From: Cycas panzhihuaensis
Taxonomy: Eukaryota; Cycadophyta
DNA length: 64,000 bases
NCBI GenBank assembly: GCA_023213395.1
Contig: CM041465.1
Location: forward strand, 87,117,741-87,181,740
Direction of reading: 5' to 3'
Shown here in pieces: positions 42,850 through 54,438 of this stretch; the stretch's first letter is position 1, and each line of letters begins with the position of its first letter. The notes below the pieces were generated by a model. That model saw only the letters and a list, made by a program, of their open reading frames with translations. It was not told the DNA's origin and did not search any database. A program made the position numbers and the translations under genes.

Positions 42850-45600
42850 TCCTCTCTATCATAAATATGTAAGAATTTATATTCACTATGAAAAGAGGCC
42901 AAGTTAGAAGCTAGCAGGTTCAATTGTGCATTAAGCATATCTAACTCATTAAGAATTACTTTAACTTTTATAAAAGTAATATGCAGGGTTTTTTCTAATT
43001 GGAGAGAAGTATGTCTTATTTATGATGTCCTTGAGAATATTCTTATGACCATGTCTTTGGATTATTTTAATACTTTTTAATGGCAATGCTAAGTGATAGA
43101 TTATAACCATCTAGAGAGGGTTTAAGAGATGTAGTTATCTTCTTCAAATTATTAACTTAAAAAGAAAACTCCCTAAGGGAAGTAGCTAACTTGACTTTGT
43201 CCTTAATGTATTTTCCCTGTAATTCTTCTATCATTTTCTTAACTATCACAACTCTGTAAAATTGAGTTGCAAATTCATCTTCTAGCTTTATGGCTTCCTA
43301 CTATAGATATTGGACTTGAATGGGCTTGTATATACTACTTATTAAAGCAAACCTTTGCTTGACCCTACATTTTTGACCCATAGGATTTGATTCTCAATAG
43401 TTAATTTCTCAATTTATGCTTACAACTTTTAAATCTTGTCTTTCACCATGTTCTTGATATATAGATGGTAATCCATAGCTTTTAGGGTAGTGTCTTCTTC
43501 CATAGGCAAGTTATGTTTTTGGATCAAGCCTTTGCCACTAACTCTTGCAATGTCAATACTTTGCTTCTTTTCCTCACATAATTTTCTTTTAAGAAGGTAT
43601 ATTTCTATGGGTACTATTGAAGCTTCTTTAAGCACCCTTGACTTCTATGGTTGTTTCAGCTAAGGATGCAGGGTATAATAAACTTCATCTTCTTCTTCTC
43701 ACTAGTAAGGAATTATTTCTCCTTCATTTACATTCTAGATTTCTAATTCCTTTAAAGGAACATCTTCAGGTATTTCATCACCTTGTTCTTCCATTCCCTA
43801 ATTATTATTTTTCATTTAGATGAGGGTTTGCAAAAGTTATATTAGCTTTCTTATCTAACCTTTGAATGTTCTCTTCTTCAATATGAGTAGTTTGTGCTTT
43901 ATAAGAAGTAATTCTTAAATTTTCTGTTAAGTCAACTAAAGGAGTGGAGGCAAAAACCTCACCTAGAATGGTGCTCTCAACAATTAAGTTTGTTCCATGC
44001 ATGATTTTTAGCTTTGTTTGAGTCCTCTTTGTTGAGGAAGTCTCTAAAGAAAGTTCACTTATTCTTTTAGAAGAGATAGAGGAAGGTATCTCACTGCTAT
44101 TCTTTATGTCATCAGCTTTACCTTTCTCTTCCTTCACCTAGTAACCCTAACTAGATTCAAGAACCCTATGCAAGTTGCCTTATTTTATTGTGGTTTGCAC
44201 CCTCTCTTGATTAGGTTCTTTTAAACTTCCTAGATTAGGTTGTCTCAATTGAGGGATATGAGGTTAAGGCTCCATCTTATAAACCTAGTCTTTTAATCTA
44301 GGGTTCCTAAATGATTCATGCCTAGATAGTTAGTGCACTAGTTGGGACATTACATATAAGGCTAAATACTAGGACATGATCCTATCTAAACCATGCTATA
44401 TCTCAACAATCTTATTTAACTAAATAATTATACACTATGTAGCAATGGGGGCTATTATTAATCATTGTCCACTTATCAATAACTTATTACTATAGACAAT
44501 CTTAGGAATGGATCCTTCTCTTATTTGAGGTTCATTTTGCCTTTTATTAAGGAGACTTGCTTACATGTTTCCATAAAGCATAATCTATCATATGGGTACT
44601 TTAAAGGATAGAAAAAAAAAAACTTGAAAACCCATTAAACCAAATGGTGTAGTACTTTGTGAAGAGACAGAAATCTCAATTTCTTTCCCCATCTATCCTA
44701 TTTAACCACTATTACACCTTGTCATTTATCCTCAGAGCTCTTCCTAAAGCTCTTTCAATAACCAACAATAACCTATGGACAACTTCATAGTAAACGAAGA
44801 GGCATTTAGAGTTCCAAACCTTAGGGTAGTATAAGAGAATTATCATGCTTATTTTTTGGTTCTTCTAGTGCATTGGAAATGCTAGTCTTAGATTAATAGG
44901 GCCAAGAATGACATAAATTAAATATGCCATCATGTAGAAATCACATCCCTCTTTAATCCTCTATAGTTGGAAAGCAAGAAATGAACTCGCCATTACACCT
45001 TAGTCAAAATTTTCTTTCCTTTTTTAAATGTAATGGATAAAGTGTGCAGTAGTCTTGTCCATCTTTTTTATACCTTCCTCCCCTAAGACTTTAGAAATAA
45101 GTACAACCCATTTCTAGATCTTTGGATAAAGCTTCTTATTTTAAGTATGAGCCCACATGGCTACTTTTTAGGGTTTTTCTATCACTCATTTGTGCATAAC
45201 GTATGTTAGCTTCTTATCATGTGTAGTATCTATTTCAAATTGAGTATAATTAAAAGTTGCATTTGGATATAATAGATTAAACGTTCTTTAAAAATTCAAT
45301 GCATTTAAATCTTTCATCTAGCCTACACACCATCCTTCTCTTCTCATCAAACCTTTCTATGCAAAAGTAAATAATCTTCGAACATGGAAGTATCTTAGTT
45401 GCCATTCTAATCAAAATGAAACTTGACTTCTACAACTCACTTTGCACATCTTCTTCCAACTTATACAAATTTTCACACTTAAGTTTTGTGGTGTTCTTAG
45501 TACCTATGATGGCCTACAAGATGTGTATTTACTAGCTTCTATTAAACACGAAAGAAGAATGAAAAACACACCAAGTACTCAAGCAATAGTATTGATGTTT
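42850..45600 (-). pseudogene. Decayed minus-strand coding stretch, unknown family
   Basis: Several minus-strand frames have coding-like composition and appear in sequence: near 45400 RMATKILPCSKIIYFCIERF; near 45100 LISKVLGEEGIKKMDKTTAH; 44137-43805 (Ser/Lys/Thr-rich, with IEEENIQRLDKKANITF); 43635-43429 (KEASIVPIEIYLLKRKLCEE); and near 43290-43160 FATQFYRVVIVKKMIEELQG. Stops separate them every 20-70 codons. The composition is Lys/Glu-rich and partly coiled-coil-like. I recognise no enzyme motif and no element ends. It could be an old retroelement gag-like gene or another repeat family. Confidence 0.35.
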
Positions 45601-46848
45601 TGTAAAACCCTAAAAACTCTCTTTGCCTCTATATTATGACTTGCTAGTAAAGTTATTTACAAGTATTACAATTCATAATAGAAGAAAAAACATGATTAAA
45701 GAGGATTTAAATTTGTATCATCATATAAATCTTATCATATTATGTATTGGCATAATCTAATTAGGTGAAATTTGAATTTTGTTAATAATTATTATATATT
45801 ACAATAACTCTTCAAAATTATAAATTAGACATTCATGAGATCAAAGGTTTATGAGTTACTTCCTTGCAAATGCATATTTAATAACTTCTTTTATTACTTT
45901 TATGAAGAGTCCTTTTTTAGCACTTGTAGGCCAAGGGTCCTACCTCCTTTGGGTATGTGTCTTTGTTTTTTTTCCATAAGTTATCTCTTTTGACAATTTT
46001 ATAAGCTTTAGAAGTGATGTGCCCCAAATTGGGCCTAATTATTACAAACATTTAATTGTAGGATGACTTCCTTTCTAACATAATCTAATATAAAGTTTTG
46101 AGACCATATGTTAAGGAAATGTATTTATAACATAGGTATTTGGTATGTAAATGATAAGTTGTCCTTGAAGGGATTTCATCTATCTTCACAAGTTTTGAAG
46201 AGATTAACTTCATTAAACATAAAGTTAATTGTTTAGCTTCAAAATTAGTGAAGCCGATTAACTTCACTAAACTTGAAGTTAACCACTTAGCTTAAAATTT
46301 AGTGAATTTGACTAACTTCAATAAACTTGAAATTAACCACTTAAGTTCAAATTTAGTGAAATTAACTAACTTTACTTAACTTGAAATTAAACACTTTGCT
46401 TTAAATTTAATGAAAGAAGTCATTTCACTTTAACTCTAGTAAGCGAAATTTTTTCTCCAAATTTATAGAGATGTGGTTAAAGGGATGCTTAGCAGTTACT
46501 TATATAAATGACAACCTAGCCAATAAGGGAAGTTGTTTAGCTTGTTATTTAACACTACCAAGAAAGCTAATTGTTAAGTAGTTTTCAAAGTTATCAAAGT
46601 CTATATATATAATTACATTAATTCTAATTAATAAAAATAGAAGAAGAAGAGAATAAGGGATTTGCATTTAAGGATTATCTTGTGACTAAATATCTCTACC
46701 AGAAAGGGCCTTAGAAGGGGCTTAAGTAATATAGGAATCATTTATAAGGGTGATCTTTTTGAAAGGGGCGATTATGTTGTTAATGCAAGTAAATGGAAAG
46801 AATCAATATATAGTTAACCAAATTAGATGTATATACACAAGTCTCTAG
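45601..46848. other. AT-rich spacer before element E
   Basis: No coding signal. It contains the 54-bp tandem repeat at 46202-46417. The last five bases before element E (46849-46853, ACACC) are its target duplication. Confidence 0.6.
46202..46417. repeat. 54-bp tandem repeat, four copies, each with a hairpin
   Basis: Units start at 46202, 46256, 46310 and 46364, exactly 54 bp apart, with variants of GATTAACTTCACTAAACTTG at each start. In copy two, TTAACTTC (46258-46265) and GAAGTTAA (46275-46282) are a perfect inverted repeat. The other copies keep weaker versions. Confidence 0.9.
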
Positions 46849-46853
46849 ACACC

Positions 46854-47233
46854 TGTTAGGGATCCAACCCCTAACTTACCTTCTCTTATATTCTCTTATA
46901 TCTTCTACTTCTTCTCTCTCTTATATCTTTTATTTCTTCTACTTCTTCCCTTTTCTTAATATCCCGCACGCATAAGTAGAAGGTTGTGTAGTGGTCATTG
47001 AGTACTATATATATTCATGTAATATCCCACATGCATAAGGAGGAGGTTAAGTAGTAAGCATAGAGCCATATATATATTTATGTAATCCTTAGAGTATGGT
47101 ATCTTAAATATCATTGTTATTGCATGTAATTGGGAGGTTGCCCCCTCGAAGGGTATTGCAATATAAGTGCTCTTTGGAGTTATTTTCTTATTATATTGGT
47201 GTGCAATTATCATTAAGGAGTGGTATCCTAACA
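46854..47233 (+). repeat. 5' LTR of element E
   Basis: 380 bp, nearly identical to 52624-53003 (the same length, with only scattered single-base changes). It starts with CT-rich repeats of the TTCTCTTATAT type and contains two similar TATATAT tracts near 47007 and 47073. Confidence 0.96.
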
Positions 47234-47235
47234 AG

Positions 47236-47247
47236 TGGTATTAGAGC
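47236..47247 (+). other. Primer-binding site of element E
   Basis: TGGTATTAGAGC starts two bases after the LTR. It differs by one base (C to T) from the initiator tRNA-Met site TGGTATCAGAGC. Confidence 0.88.
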
Positions 47248-48110
47248 GGTCGATCCATTCCTTGTGGGAGAGTCAAAGGTACTAAATAATCAATTTTTTT
47301 CCATCACTTTTTTCTCATTAGTACCTATTCTCATTTGATTTCCATCTAGTTACTTTGCTTTTTGGGGGTAGATAACACTGCAATCAGGTAACTACCCTAA
47401 CACTGCCACCAGGCAGTTCTCTTTTGCATTTAGATAGAGACCCTATGACGGGGGTCTATAAATATCATAAGGATCTGTCGTTTTAGGCTAAGCGCATTGT
47501 GGCTTTTCTGCCCCTTGTGTGAAGGACTGGAGATCACACTCCTGAATCAAGCCTTAGACAAAACTTGACTACAAAATTGTGCCTCCATATACCTACGGGT
47601 ATATAGGAGGACCCTCTAGATAGGCCTTCCTAGTATAGGTAACCATAGGAAACCTATTGATCGTCTACAATTCATAGTGCACTGGTAAGTGGTTAGCCCT
47701 AGGAAGTTACTCTCCACGTACCATAGAGATGAGGTAGTACAACTACAGAGTAGAGTGTTTGACTCTGTAAGTTGATATTATTTACGTCTGGGATCAGTAT
47801 ATCGAAGGGCCTATAAACCAGACAAGCCCATACCTAGTATACTTGGTTAGTCTATTAATGGGTTGTGCGCACTTAGTCAGTCATCATCAATTTGTTAAAC
47901 CAATTATGTCTAGCCAATTTGTCATCAAATCATGCGCACATAGTCAATCAGTCAACTAGTGCCCAAAAAATCAAAAAAGGAAAAAGCAAAAAGCAAAAAA
48001 ATCCATATTGCCTCATTGTAAAATATTGGGGATAACAGTCTATAGACACCCCATCAAATCCTTTTCAGTCACATTTACCAACTAGGATTCAACTTAGGTC
48101 TTGTGGACTA
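47248..48110 (+). other. 5' leader of element E
   Basis: About 860 bp between primer site and gag start with no coding signal. It contains short CCTAGTATA/CCTAGG-like motifs and an A-rich stretch at 47966-48000. Long untranslated leaders are common in plant chromoviruses. Confidence 0.5.
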
Positions 48111-49000
48111 ATGGCCCCTAAGATGAACCCAAGTTGGACTCAAGATCTCAATGATGTTGTTTCAAAACTTTGAGAAGATATATTACAAATCTAAAATGAC
48201 TTCAATGAAAATTTTGAAGCAGTAATGTTAGAGCTCACATCCATGAAACCTCTTAAGGAAGAAAAGATTGACCTTGATGATACTACTCACATAAATAGGG
48301 GTCACTTCGCTAAAGAAGATGAAGGTAATGATGGTAGGTGCTTTCGTCCAAACTTCCTTCCCAAGGTAGAAATCAAGAAGTTTAATGGCACAGATGTACG
48401 TACCTAGATCACCTAAATAGAACAATACTTTTCTCTTCATAAAGTTCCAGCAGATAAGAAGATCCCTCTTGCTTCTCTACACATGGAAACTGAACCCTAC
48501 TAATGGTACCAATGGGTTATGAAAATAATTGTTGGGCTTAGTTATCAATGGGAGGGTTTTGTGAAGGATCTCATAGCTCAATATGACAGTACCTGGGATC
48601 ATGACCACTTTAACCAGTTAGCTAAAATTAGACAAGAGGGAACTGTTTCAGCTTATACAGCAGAATACCAATGTCTCTCCACAAGGGTTAATGGTCTTTA
48701 TTAGGATAAATTACTTGAGTTGTACATTGGTGGGTTACAAGATGACATCAGACACGAGTTGTGACTCTTAAAACTTGATAATAACTCTACAACTATTAAT
48801 TTTGCTTAACATATTGAAGCAAAAAATAAGACATCTCGACCCCCCCCAACGAACATTTCTAGAAAAGTGACCACAATTTCAGGTTCCTAGTGTACAACAA
48901 ATGACTTCCCAAGAGATGGATGAGAAATGATTGAAAGGGTTATGTTTTCGTTATAACCAAAAGTGGAATAAAGACCATAAGAGTCCTGAATGACACTTAT
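48111..49000 (+). pseudogene. gag of element E
   Basis: The Met at 48111 opens MAPKMNPSWTQDLNDVVSKL. The same frame runs through FLPKVEIKKFNGTDVRT, HKVPADKKIPLASLHMETEP, WEGFVKDLIAQYDSTWDHDH and LAKIRQEGTVSAYTAEYQCL, the capsid fold of plant chromoviruses. About seven stops interrupt it. The zinc knuckle near 48945-48995 starts CFRYNQKW; the second expected Cys is Tyr. Confidence 0.88.
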
Positions 49001-49099
49001 TCATAATTGAGGATGTTTAAGATGAGGAACCAGTAGAAGAAGCCTCATTAAAGCCAGAAAATAATGATTGTGACCCACCTGAGGAGGAAGAAGAAGATA

Positions 49100-49473
49100 C
49101 TGCTACTATATTTGTGCATGCCCTAGCTAGAATTGTAGCCCCTCAGACACTCAAACTTATTGGATACATTAAGAAAAGGAAGGTGGTTATCCTTATAGAT
49201 TTTGGGAGCAGCCACAATTTCATTAATCAGAAACTTGTTGAAGAACTCAACTGTTTTCCATATCCTATCAAAATTTTTCAGGTTATGGTGGATAATGGAG
49301 GGACATTCACTTGTGGGAGAAAATGTCACAATATCAAGTTGCAAATGGGTGCCTATCACCTCTCCACTTCTATGTATGCCATTCCCATTGGAGAAGTTAA
49401 TGTTGTATTAGGGGTACAATGGCTCAAACCACTAGGGACCATTCAACTAAATATGCAAGAGCTCTTCATCTGA
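49100..49473 (+). pseudogene. Aspartic protease of element E
   Basis: The open frame contains VVILIDFGSSHNFINQKLVE, the retropepsin active site with the catalytic Asp kept and the usual Ser after it changed to Phe. It is followed by VMVDNGGTFTCGRKC and EVNVVLGVQWLKPLGTIQLN, the second-half strand. It belongs to the same frame as RT but ends at a stop at 49471. It processes Gag-Pol in active relatives. Confidence 0.9.
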
Positions 49474-49699
49474 TTTACTTCTGAAGTAATTGACTATCAA
49501 TTGAATGGGATCATTCCTCCACCGACCTAAATCATCAACTCACACTATATGGAGAGGCTTATTAGAAAAGGTGGTACAAGAATCATTGTCAAATGTTATG
49601 CTCTGGAAGGTCAAGAACTTCCAACAGAAGGGGACATTCTCCAAGATGATGGTATACCAAATGACTTAAAATTGGTACTTCACTGCCATAACCAGGTCT

Positions 49700-50640
49700 T
49701 TCAAGATATTCCTTAAGGTCTTCCCCCAGTACGTGACCAAGATCATAGCATTGACCTGGTAGCTGGAAGTAATCCTCCTTGTGTTCGACCATACCAGATC
49801 CCTACCAAAGAAAAGAATGAAATTGAACAACTAGTTCAAGAACTCCTTAATGATGGTATTATTAGGGAAAGTAAAAGCACTTTTTCTGCCCTAGTGATTT
49901 TAGTAAGAAAAAAAAATGGCTCATTTCACATGTGTGTAGACTACTGCAAGCTCAATAAGATAACCATTAAGGATAAATTTCCTATACCAGTCATCGATGA
50001 ACTCCATGGAGCAATGTTCTTTACATCATTGGACTTGCGGTCAAGATACCATCAAATCAGAATCAAAACAAAGGATGTTCATAAAACTATATTTTGTACA
50101 CATGAAGGTCACTATAAATTTTTAGTCATGCCATTTAGCTTGACTAATGCCCCATCCACCTTTCAAGGACCCATGAATAAACTCTTTCGACCTTACTTAA
50201 GGAAGTTCATGTTAGTCTTTTTTTATGACATTTTGATCTTTAGTCGTATGTGGGAAGACCATCTTTAGCATGTTGATAAGGCATTACATGTGCTTGCAGA
50301 CAATCAGCTTTATGCAAAAAAATTAAAATGTTAATTTAGGCAAACAGAAATAGAATATTTAGGCCATATTATCTCTCAAGAAGGAGTCAAGGTGAATCCT
50401 AAGAAAATAGAAGTTACCACAAACTGGCCTAAACCTTAAAACATCAAGGGCCTCCATGGATTCTTAGGAATCATAGGATATTATTGAAAGTTTGTTCAAG
50501 GCTATGCAAGGATTGCTTCCCCTTTAATCAACTTATTAAAAAAGGATTCCTTTCATTGGAATGATAAGGCCTCTGAAGCATTTGAATACCTAAAGCTGGC
50601 TTTAACTACCACACCAATCCTTGTAACACCAGACTTTACA
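49700..50640 (+). pseudogene. Reverse transcriptase of element E, catalytic Asp mutated
   Basis: VRPYQIPTKEKNEIEQLVQE, then VILVRKKNGSFHMCVDYCKL, FFTSLDLRSRYHQIRI (first Asp intact), VMPFSLTNAPSTFQGPMN, and MLVFFYDILIFSRMW where the family has F-D-D-I: the first of the two catalytic Asp is Tyr. After a stop at 50266-50268 it continues with YLGHIISQEGVKVNPKKIE and the thumb. Dead by the active-site change alone. Confidence 0.93.
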
Positions 50641-51290
50641 AAGACCTTTACCATTGAATGTGATGCATCAGGGCAAGGCATTGGAGCAATCTTAATGCAA
50701 GAAGGAAAACCTTTGGCCTTTAAAAGTCGTTAACTTACACCCAAGGAACAAGTCAAATCCATCTATGAGAAGGAGATGTTAGCAATTCTTCATGCAGTTA
50801 GGAAATGGTGACAATATTTATGTTAGGATTAGTAATTTGACAAGCATATCAAACCCTAATGGTGAACAACAAAAAGATGAAGTATGCACAGAATAGACAC
50901 CATGTTGGAGAATTGGCCAAAACTCAATTATGAACAAGTAAGAGTACATACTTAAGAACACATTTCCAAATTAAAACATACCATGATAGATTAAAATATT
51001 TCCTATTTCAAAGGACAGCATCTGAGGAACAACAAAAATGGGTCACCAAAATGCAAGCTTTTGACTTTGAAATCATATATAAAAAAGGCAAGGATAATAT
51101 AGTTGTTGATGCTTTATCTCATAAGGAAGAAGGCTCTGCACTATATTCTATCATGACAGTCAATCCCTCTTGGTTAGCAGACGCCAAGCAAGAATGGGAT
51201 GAGGACTCCTTTACAAAGCAGATCATTCAAGACCTTCAAGCTGGAGTAGGGCATTCAAACCATTATACATGGTCTTCAAATATTCTCTAG
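50641..51290 (+). pseudogene. RNase H of element E, interrupted by a small insertion
   Basis: TFTIECDASGQGIGAILMQE (Asp), a stop, then IYEKEMLAILHAVRKW (Glu). The domain is then cut at about 50820 and resumes at about 50958 in another frame with FQIKTYHDRLKYFL, where the usual Asp-His is Tyr-His. WVTKMQAFDFEIIYKKGKDN and DALSHK end it. Frame 51051-51290 continues towards integrase. Confidence 0.88.
50821..50957. other. ~137-bp insertion of unknown origin in element E
   Basis: Sequence that does not belong to the RNase H gene, starting TGTTAGGATTAG and ending ACTTAAGA. The flanking gene reads smoothly across it only if it is removed. No clear terminal inverted repeat or target duplication is seen. 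It could be a small non-autonomous element or filler DNA. Confidence 0.5.
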
Positions 51291-52268
51291 TATAAGAATC
51301 GAATATATATATGCCCTCACTCTAGCCTTAAGGAGCAAATTTTATATGATGCACATGCCTCTCTAATAGCAGGTCACTTGGGGTTCTTACGAACATACCA
51401 CCGCTTAAAACATTTTTTCTTTTGGAAGGGACAAAAAGGAGATGTAAAGAGATATGTTTTCTCATATGAAATTTGTCAACGACATAAGACAGAAACAGTC
51501 AAGTCTCCAGGATTGCTGCAACCCCTTCCCATACCAAATCAACGATGGGAAGAAATTTCTATGGACTTCATCGTGGGTCTGCCCAAGTCAGAAGGAAAAG
51601 ATGCTATACTGGTGGTTGTTGATAGGCTAACTAAATACGCTCATTTTTGTGACATGCAAGCCATATATAAGGCAAAGAAAATTGTTGAGGTCTTTTTAAA
51701 GGATATACACAGGTTGCATGGCATGCCCAAATGCATAGTCAGTGATCGAGATCCCAAGTTTACCAAAGAACTTCCGATGTAACTCTTCCATCTACTTGGT
51801 ACTAAACTTACAATGAGCTCATTCTACCATCCACAAATAGATGGGCAAACTGAGGTGGTTAATAAGTGCCTTGAAGGATACCTTCGGTGTTATGCTTTAG
51901 ATAAGTAGGGGCAGTGGCATCATTGGCTTCTTTTAGCAGAATGGTGGTATAATACAACCTATTATGCATCAGCAGGAATGACTCTGTTATAAGCATTATA
52001 TGGCTATGAACCAGCCACACTAAAAAACTATGCCATAATCAGTTCTAAGGTTCAAGCAGTCGAAGACCACATCTAATAAACAACACAGATTCTTAAGCTA
52101 CTCAAGGAAATTTTGAACCTTGCATAAAATCGGATGAAACGATAGGCAGATAAAGGGTGAAGTGAATGAGCGTTTCAGCCAGGTGATTGGGTATACTTAC
52201 GGTTGCAACCGTATAAGCAGGCATCTCTCAAACGGAATGGGTAATATAAGTTACAACCTCAATTTTAT
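51291..52268 (+). pseudogene. Integrase of element E
   Basis: Frame 51378-51782 holds the zinc-binding end (HASLIAGHLGFLRTYHRLKH, then FSYEICQRHK with the first Cys changed to Tyr), the core start WEEISMDFIVGLPKSEGKDA (Asp) and HGMPKCIVSDRDPKFTKELP (Asp). After a stop it continues with [20 protein letters not shown] (Glu) and LLAEWWYNTTYYASAGMTLL. Several stops. Confidence 0.93.
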
Positions 52269-52600
52269 GTGCCTTACAAAAATCTTAAGAAGATTAGTGA
52301 AGTTGCATATGCCTTAGACTTACCATCACTATCAAGGATCCATAATGTCTTTCATGTTTCATGTCTCAAGAAGGTAATTGGGCAACAAGTACAAGTTCAA
52401 ATAGAATTACCTATCTTAAATGAGGAGGGGCAACTTCAACTCATTCCAAAATGTATCATCGACCGAAGAATTTGACATCTACAATCCAGATAAATCATTG
52501 AGTATCTCATCAAATGGAAACAACTTCCGCGAGAAGATGCAACCTAGGAGAATGAATAATTTGTCCTAGAGCACCCTGAGATCACCAAGCTTTGAGGGCA
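52269..52600 (+). pseudogene. Integrase C-terminus and chromodomain of element E
   Basis: NLKKISEVAYALDLPSLSRI and HNVFHVSCLKKVIG close the integrase. The chromodomain follows: CIIDRRI, a stop, then IIEYLIKWKQLPREDAT, a stop, and FVLEHPEITKL. Chromodomains steer integration to particular chromatin in active chromoviruses. At least four stops lie at positions where relatives have Arg, Gln or Trp. Confidence 0.92.
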
Positions 52601-52608
52601 AAACATAT

Positions 52609-52621
52609 TTAAGAGGGGGAC
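52609..52621 (+). other. Polypurine tract of element E
   Basis: AAGAGGGGGACTT lies just before the 3' LTR start TGTTAGG, a common plant chromovirus configuration. Confidence 0.88.
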
Positions 52622-52623
52622 TT

Positions 52624-53003
52624 TGTTAGGGATCCAACCCGTAACTTACCTTCTCTTATATTCTCTTATATCTTCTACTTTTTCTCTCTTTTATATCTTT
52701 TATTTTTTATACTTCTTCCCTTTTCTTAATATCCCACATGCATAAGTAGAAGGTTGTGTAGTGGTCATTGAGTACTATATATATTCATGTAATATCCCAC
52801 ATGCATAAGGAGGAGGTTGAGTAGTAAGCATAGAGCCATATATATATTTATGTAATCCTTAGAGTATGTTATCTTAAATATCATTATTATTGCATGTAAT
52901 TGGGAGGTTGCCCCATCAAAGGATATTGCAATACAAGTGCTCTTTAGAGTTATTTTCTTATTATATTGGTGTGTAATTGTCATTAAGGAGTGGTATCCTA
53001 ACA
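52624..53003 (+). repeat. 3' LTR of element E
   Basis: 380 bp, same ends as 46854-47233, and TSD ACACC at 53004-53008. The minus-strand frame across it is present in both LTRs and is not a gene. Confidence 0.96.
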
Positions 53004-53008
53004 ACACC

Positions 53009-54438
53009 CTTCTACTCCAAGAAAAAAGAAATATGCAACATGCTTAAAAGAAACAAGCAACCAATATAACTAGCTAGTCAATTCCCTCAAGGGGGGGGAA
53101 ATAACACCCAAATAAGGCTCTTGAGAATTAGGAGAATCTCTAAGGTATGTGGGCCCTTATTCTGACTTAAAATCCTAAAAACTAACCAAAGAATATTTCC
53201 TATAAGGTACAAACCTATGGTAACCTAAACTATTGGCTAGCTACATCAAAAAAAGGGGTTAATCTCCTAAGGAATAACTAGAGAAGGTGACTTATATGGA
53301 GAAGAGTTACTTGGAACTAGACACTGGATTAAAGACTAATGTGATAGTTAAACATTTGAAGATTGATGATACCATCTCCACCCCACTAAGTGTGAGAGCT
53401 CAGGCATTACTTGCATCCATGTTTTAATAAACAAACTCTAGCTAAAAAAAAGGAGAGAGAAGAACTAGATCTTAATAAAGGATAGAAGGCAATGCCTTAG
53501 CTCTTTTAACCACAAATGGTTAAGGGATATCCATCTATCTCATCCAATGCTCAGAAATGGCAAAGAAACTTCACCTTAAGTGCAAGACTAATATTATAAC
53601 TAATGGTGATATTAAGTGTACAGACTAGGCCCTCTTCTAACTAAACGTGCACCTAAATGGGTCTAAAGAAGTAATCAAAAAAAGCTTATATTCAACTATA
53701 TGTTTTTTTTCTTTTTCCTTTTTTTTTAACAAAGGGAACAAATAACCTATGCTAAAAAAAGAAACATAGTAATAATAGCTAATAAATAACTAAAACAATT
53801 ATAATATTGAACTTAAAACATTCTTTCTAGTTTTTTTAGCGACTATGGTTTTGATGGTAGCATTTTTGGAGGTCTGGTTCAGGTCAAGGAAGCCCTCCAA
53901 CTAGGTCGTTTGGGCTTTGATATGGCCCCTCATCGCCCATGAGACTTGGCTTGTTATTTCAGGTGGGAGAAACAAGCTGGTGACAGCTGCCTCATAGCCA
54001 TGAAGACAAAGATTACACAGTGTGTGGAGATTTGAGATGGTATATTCCCTTGAAGGTCACCCCCTTCAGTTAGCAAAGCATAGTACAAAGGATGGCAATG
54101 CCCTAGCGTCTATTATCAAGACTGCTCGAGTGTTTACCAACTGGTATGTTTGCGTAGATAGCGAAAGCAAGATAGAGAGAGGCGAATCCTAGAGCCATAC
54201 GGATACGTATGGCATTAGAAAGGCATATGTGGCCTTGCAAGTAATTAGATTTATTATTTTTTCTTCTTTTTAACATGGAGAAGGATCTAGTATATCAAAA
54301 CTAGTTTCATAATCCCTCTTAGGGGAGATCCTATTCCAATGTATTAAGAATTTGTGGAGAGAAAGATTATGATTTAACATCCATTATTCAAGACAATAAA
54401 AGTAAGACTGAAAATTCCCTAAGAAATTAGTAGAGAGA
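53009..54438. other. Spacer; GC-richer block at 53830-54240
   Basis: 53009-53830 is AT-rich with no coding signal. 53830-54240 is less AT-rich and could be the 5' untranslated part of LINE F or another fragment. I found no ORF with a recognisable motif and no repeat ends. Confidence 0.45.

Larger units (their letters stand above)
46854..53003 (+). mobile_element. Ty3/Gypsy chromovirus element E, decayed
   Basis: A 6.15-kb element with 380-bp LTRs that begin TGTTAGGGATCC and end CCTAACA. TSD ACACC is at 46849-46853 and 53004-53008. Gag, protease, RT, RNase H, integrase and a C-terminal chromodomain follow in Gypsy order. The short LTRs and size fit the compact chromovirus lineages of plants (Reina-like), which is an inference from size only. 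gag keeps one frame with stops. pol keeps one frame up to an insertion at about 50821 and another after it. Confidence 0.95.

Noticed and set aside
46995-47234. Minus-strand ORF in the LTRs of element E, present twice (also 52765-53007)
   Set aside because: It is part of the LTR sequence, repeated with it. There is no start context or motif.
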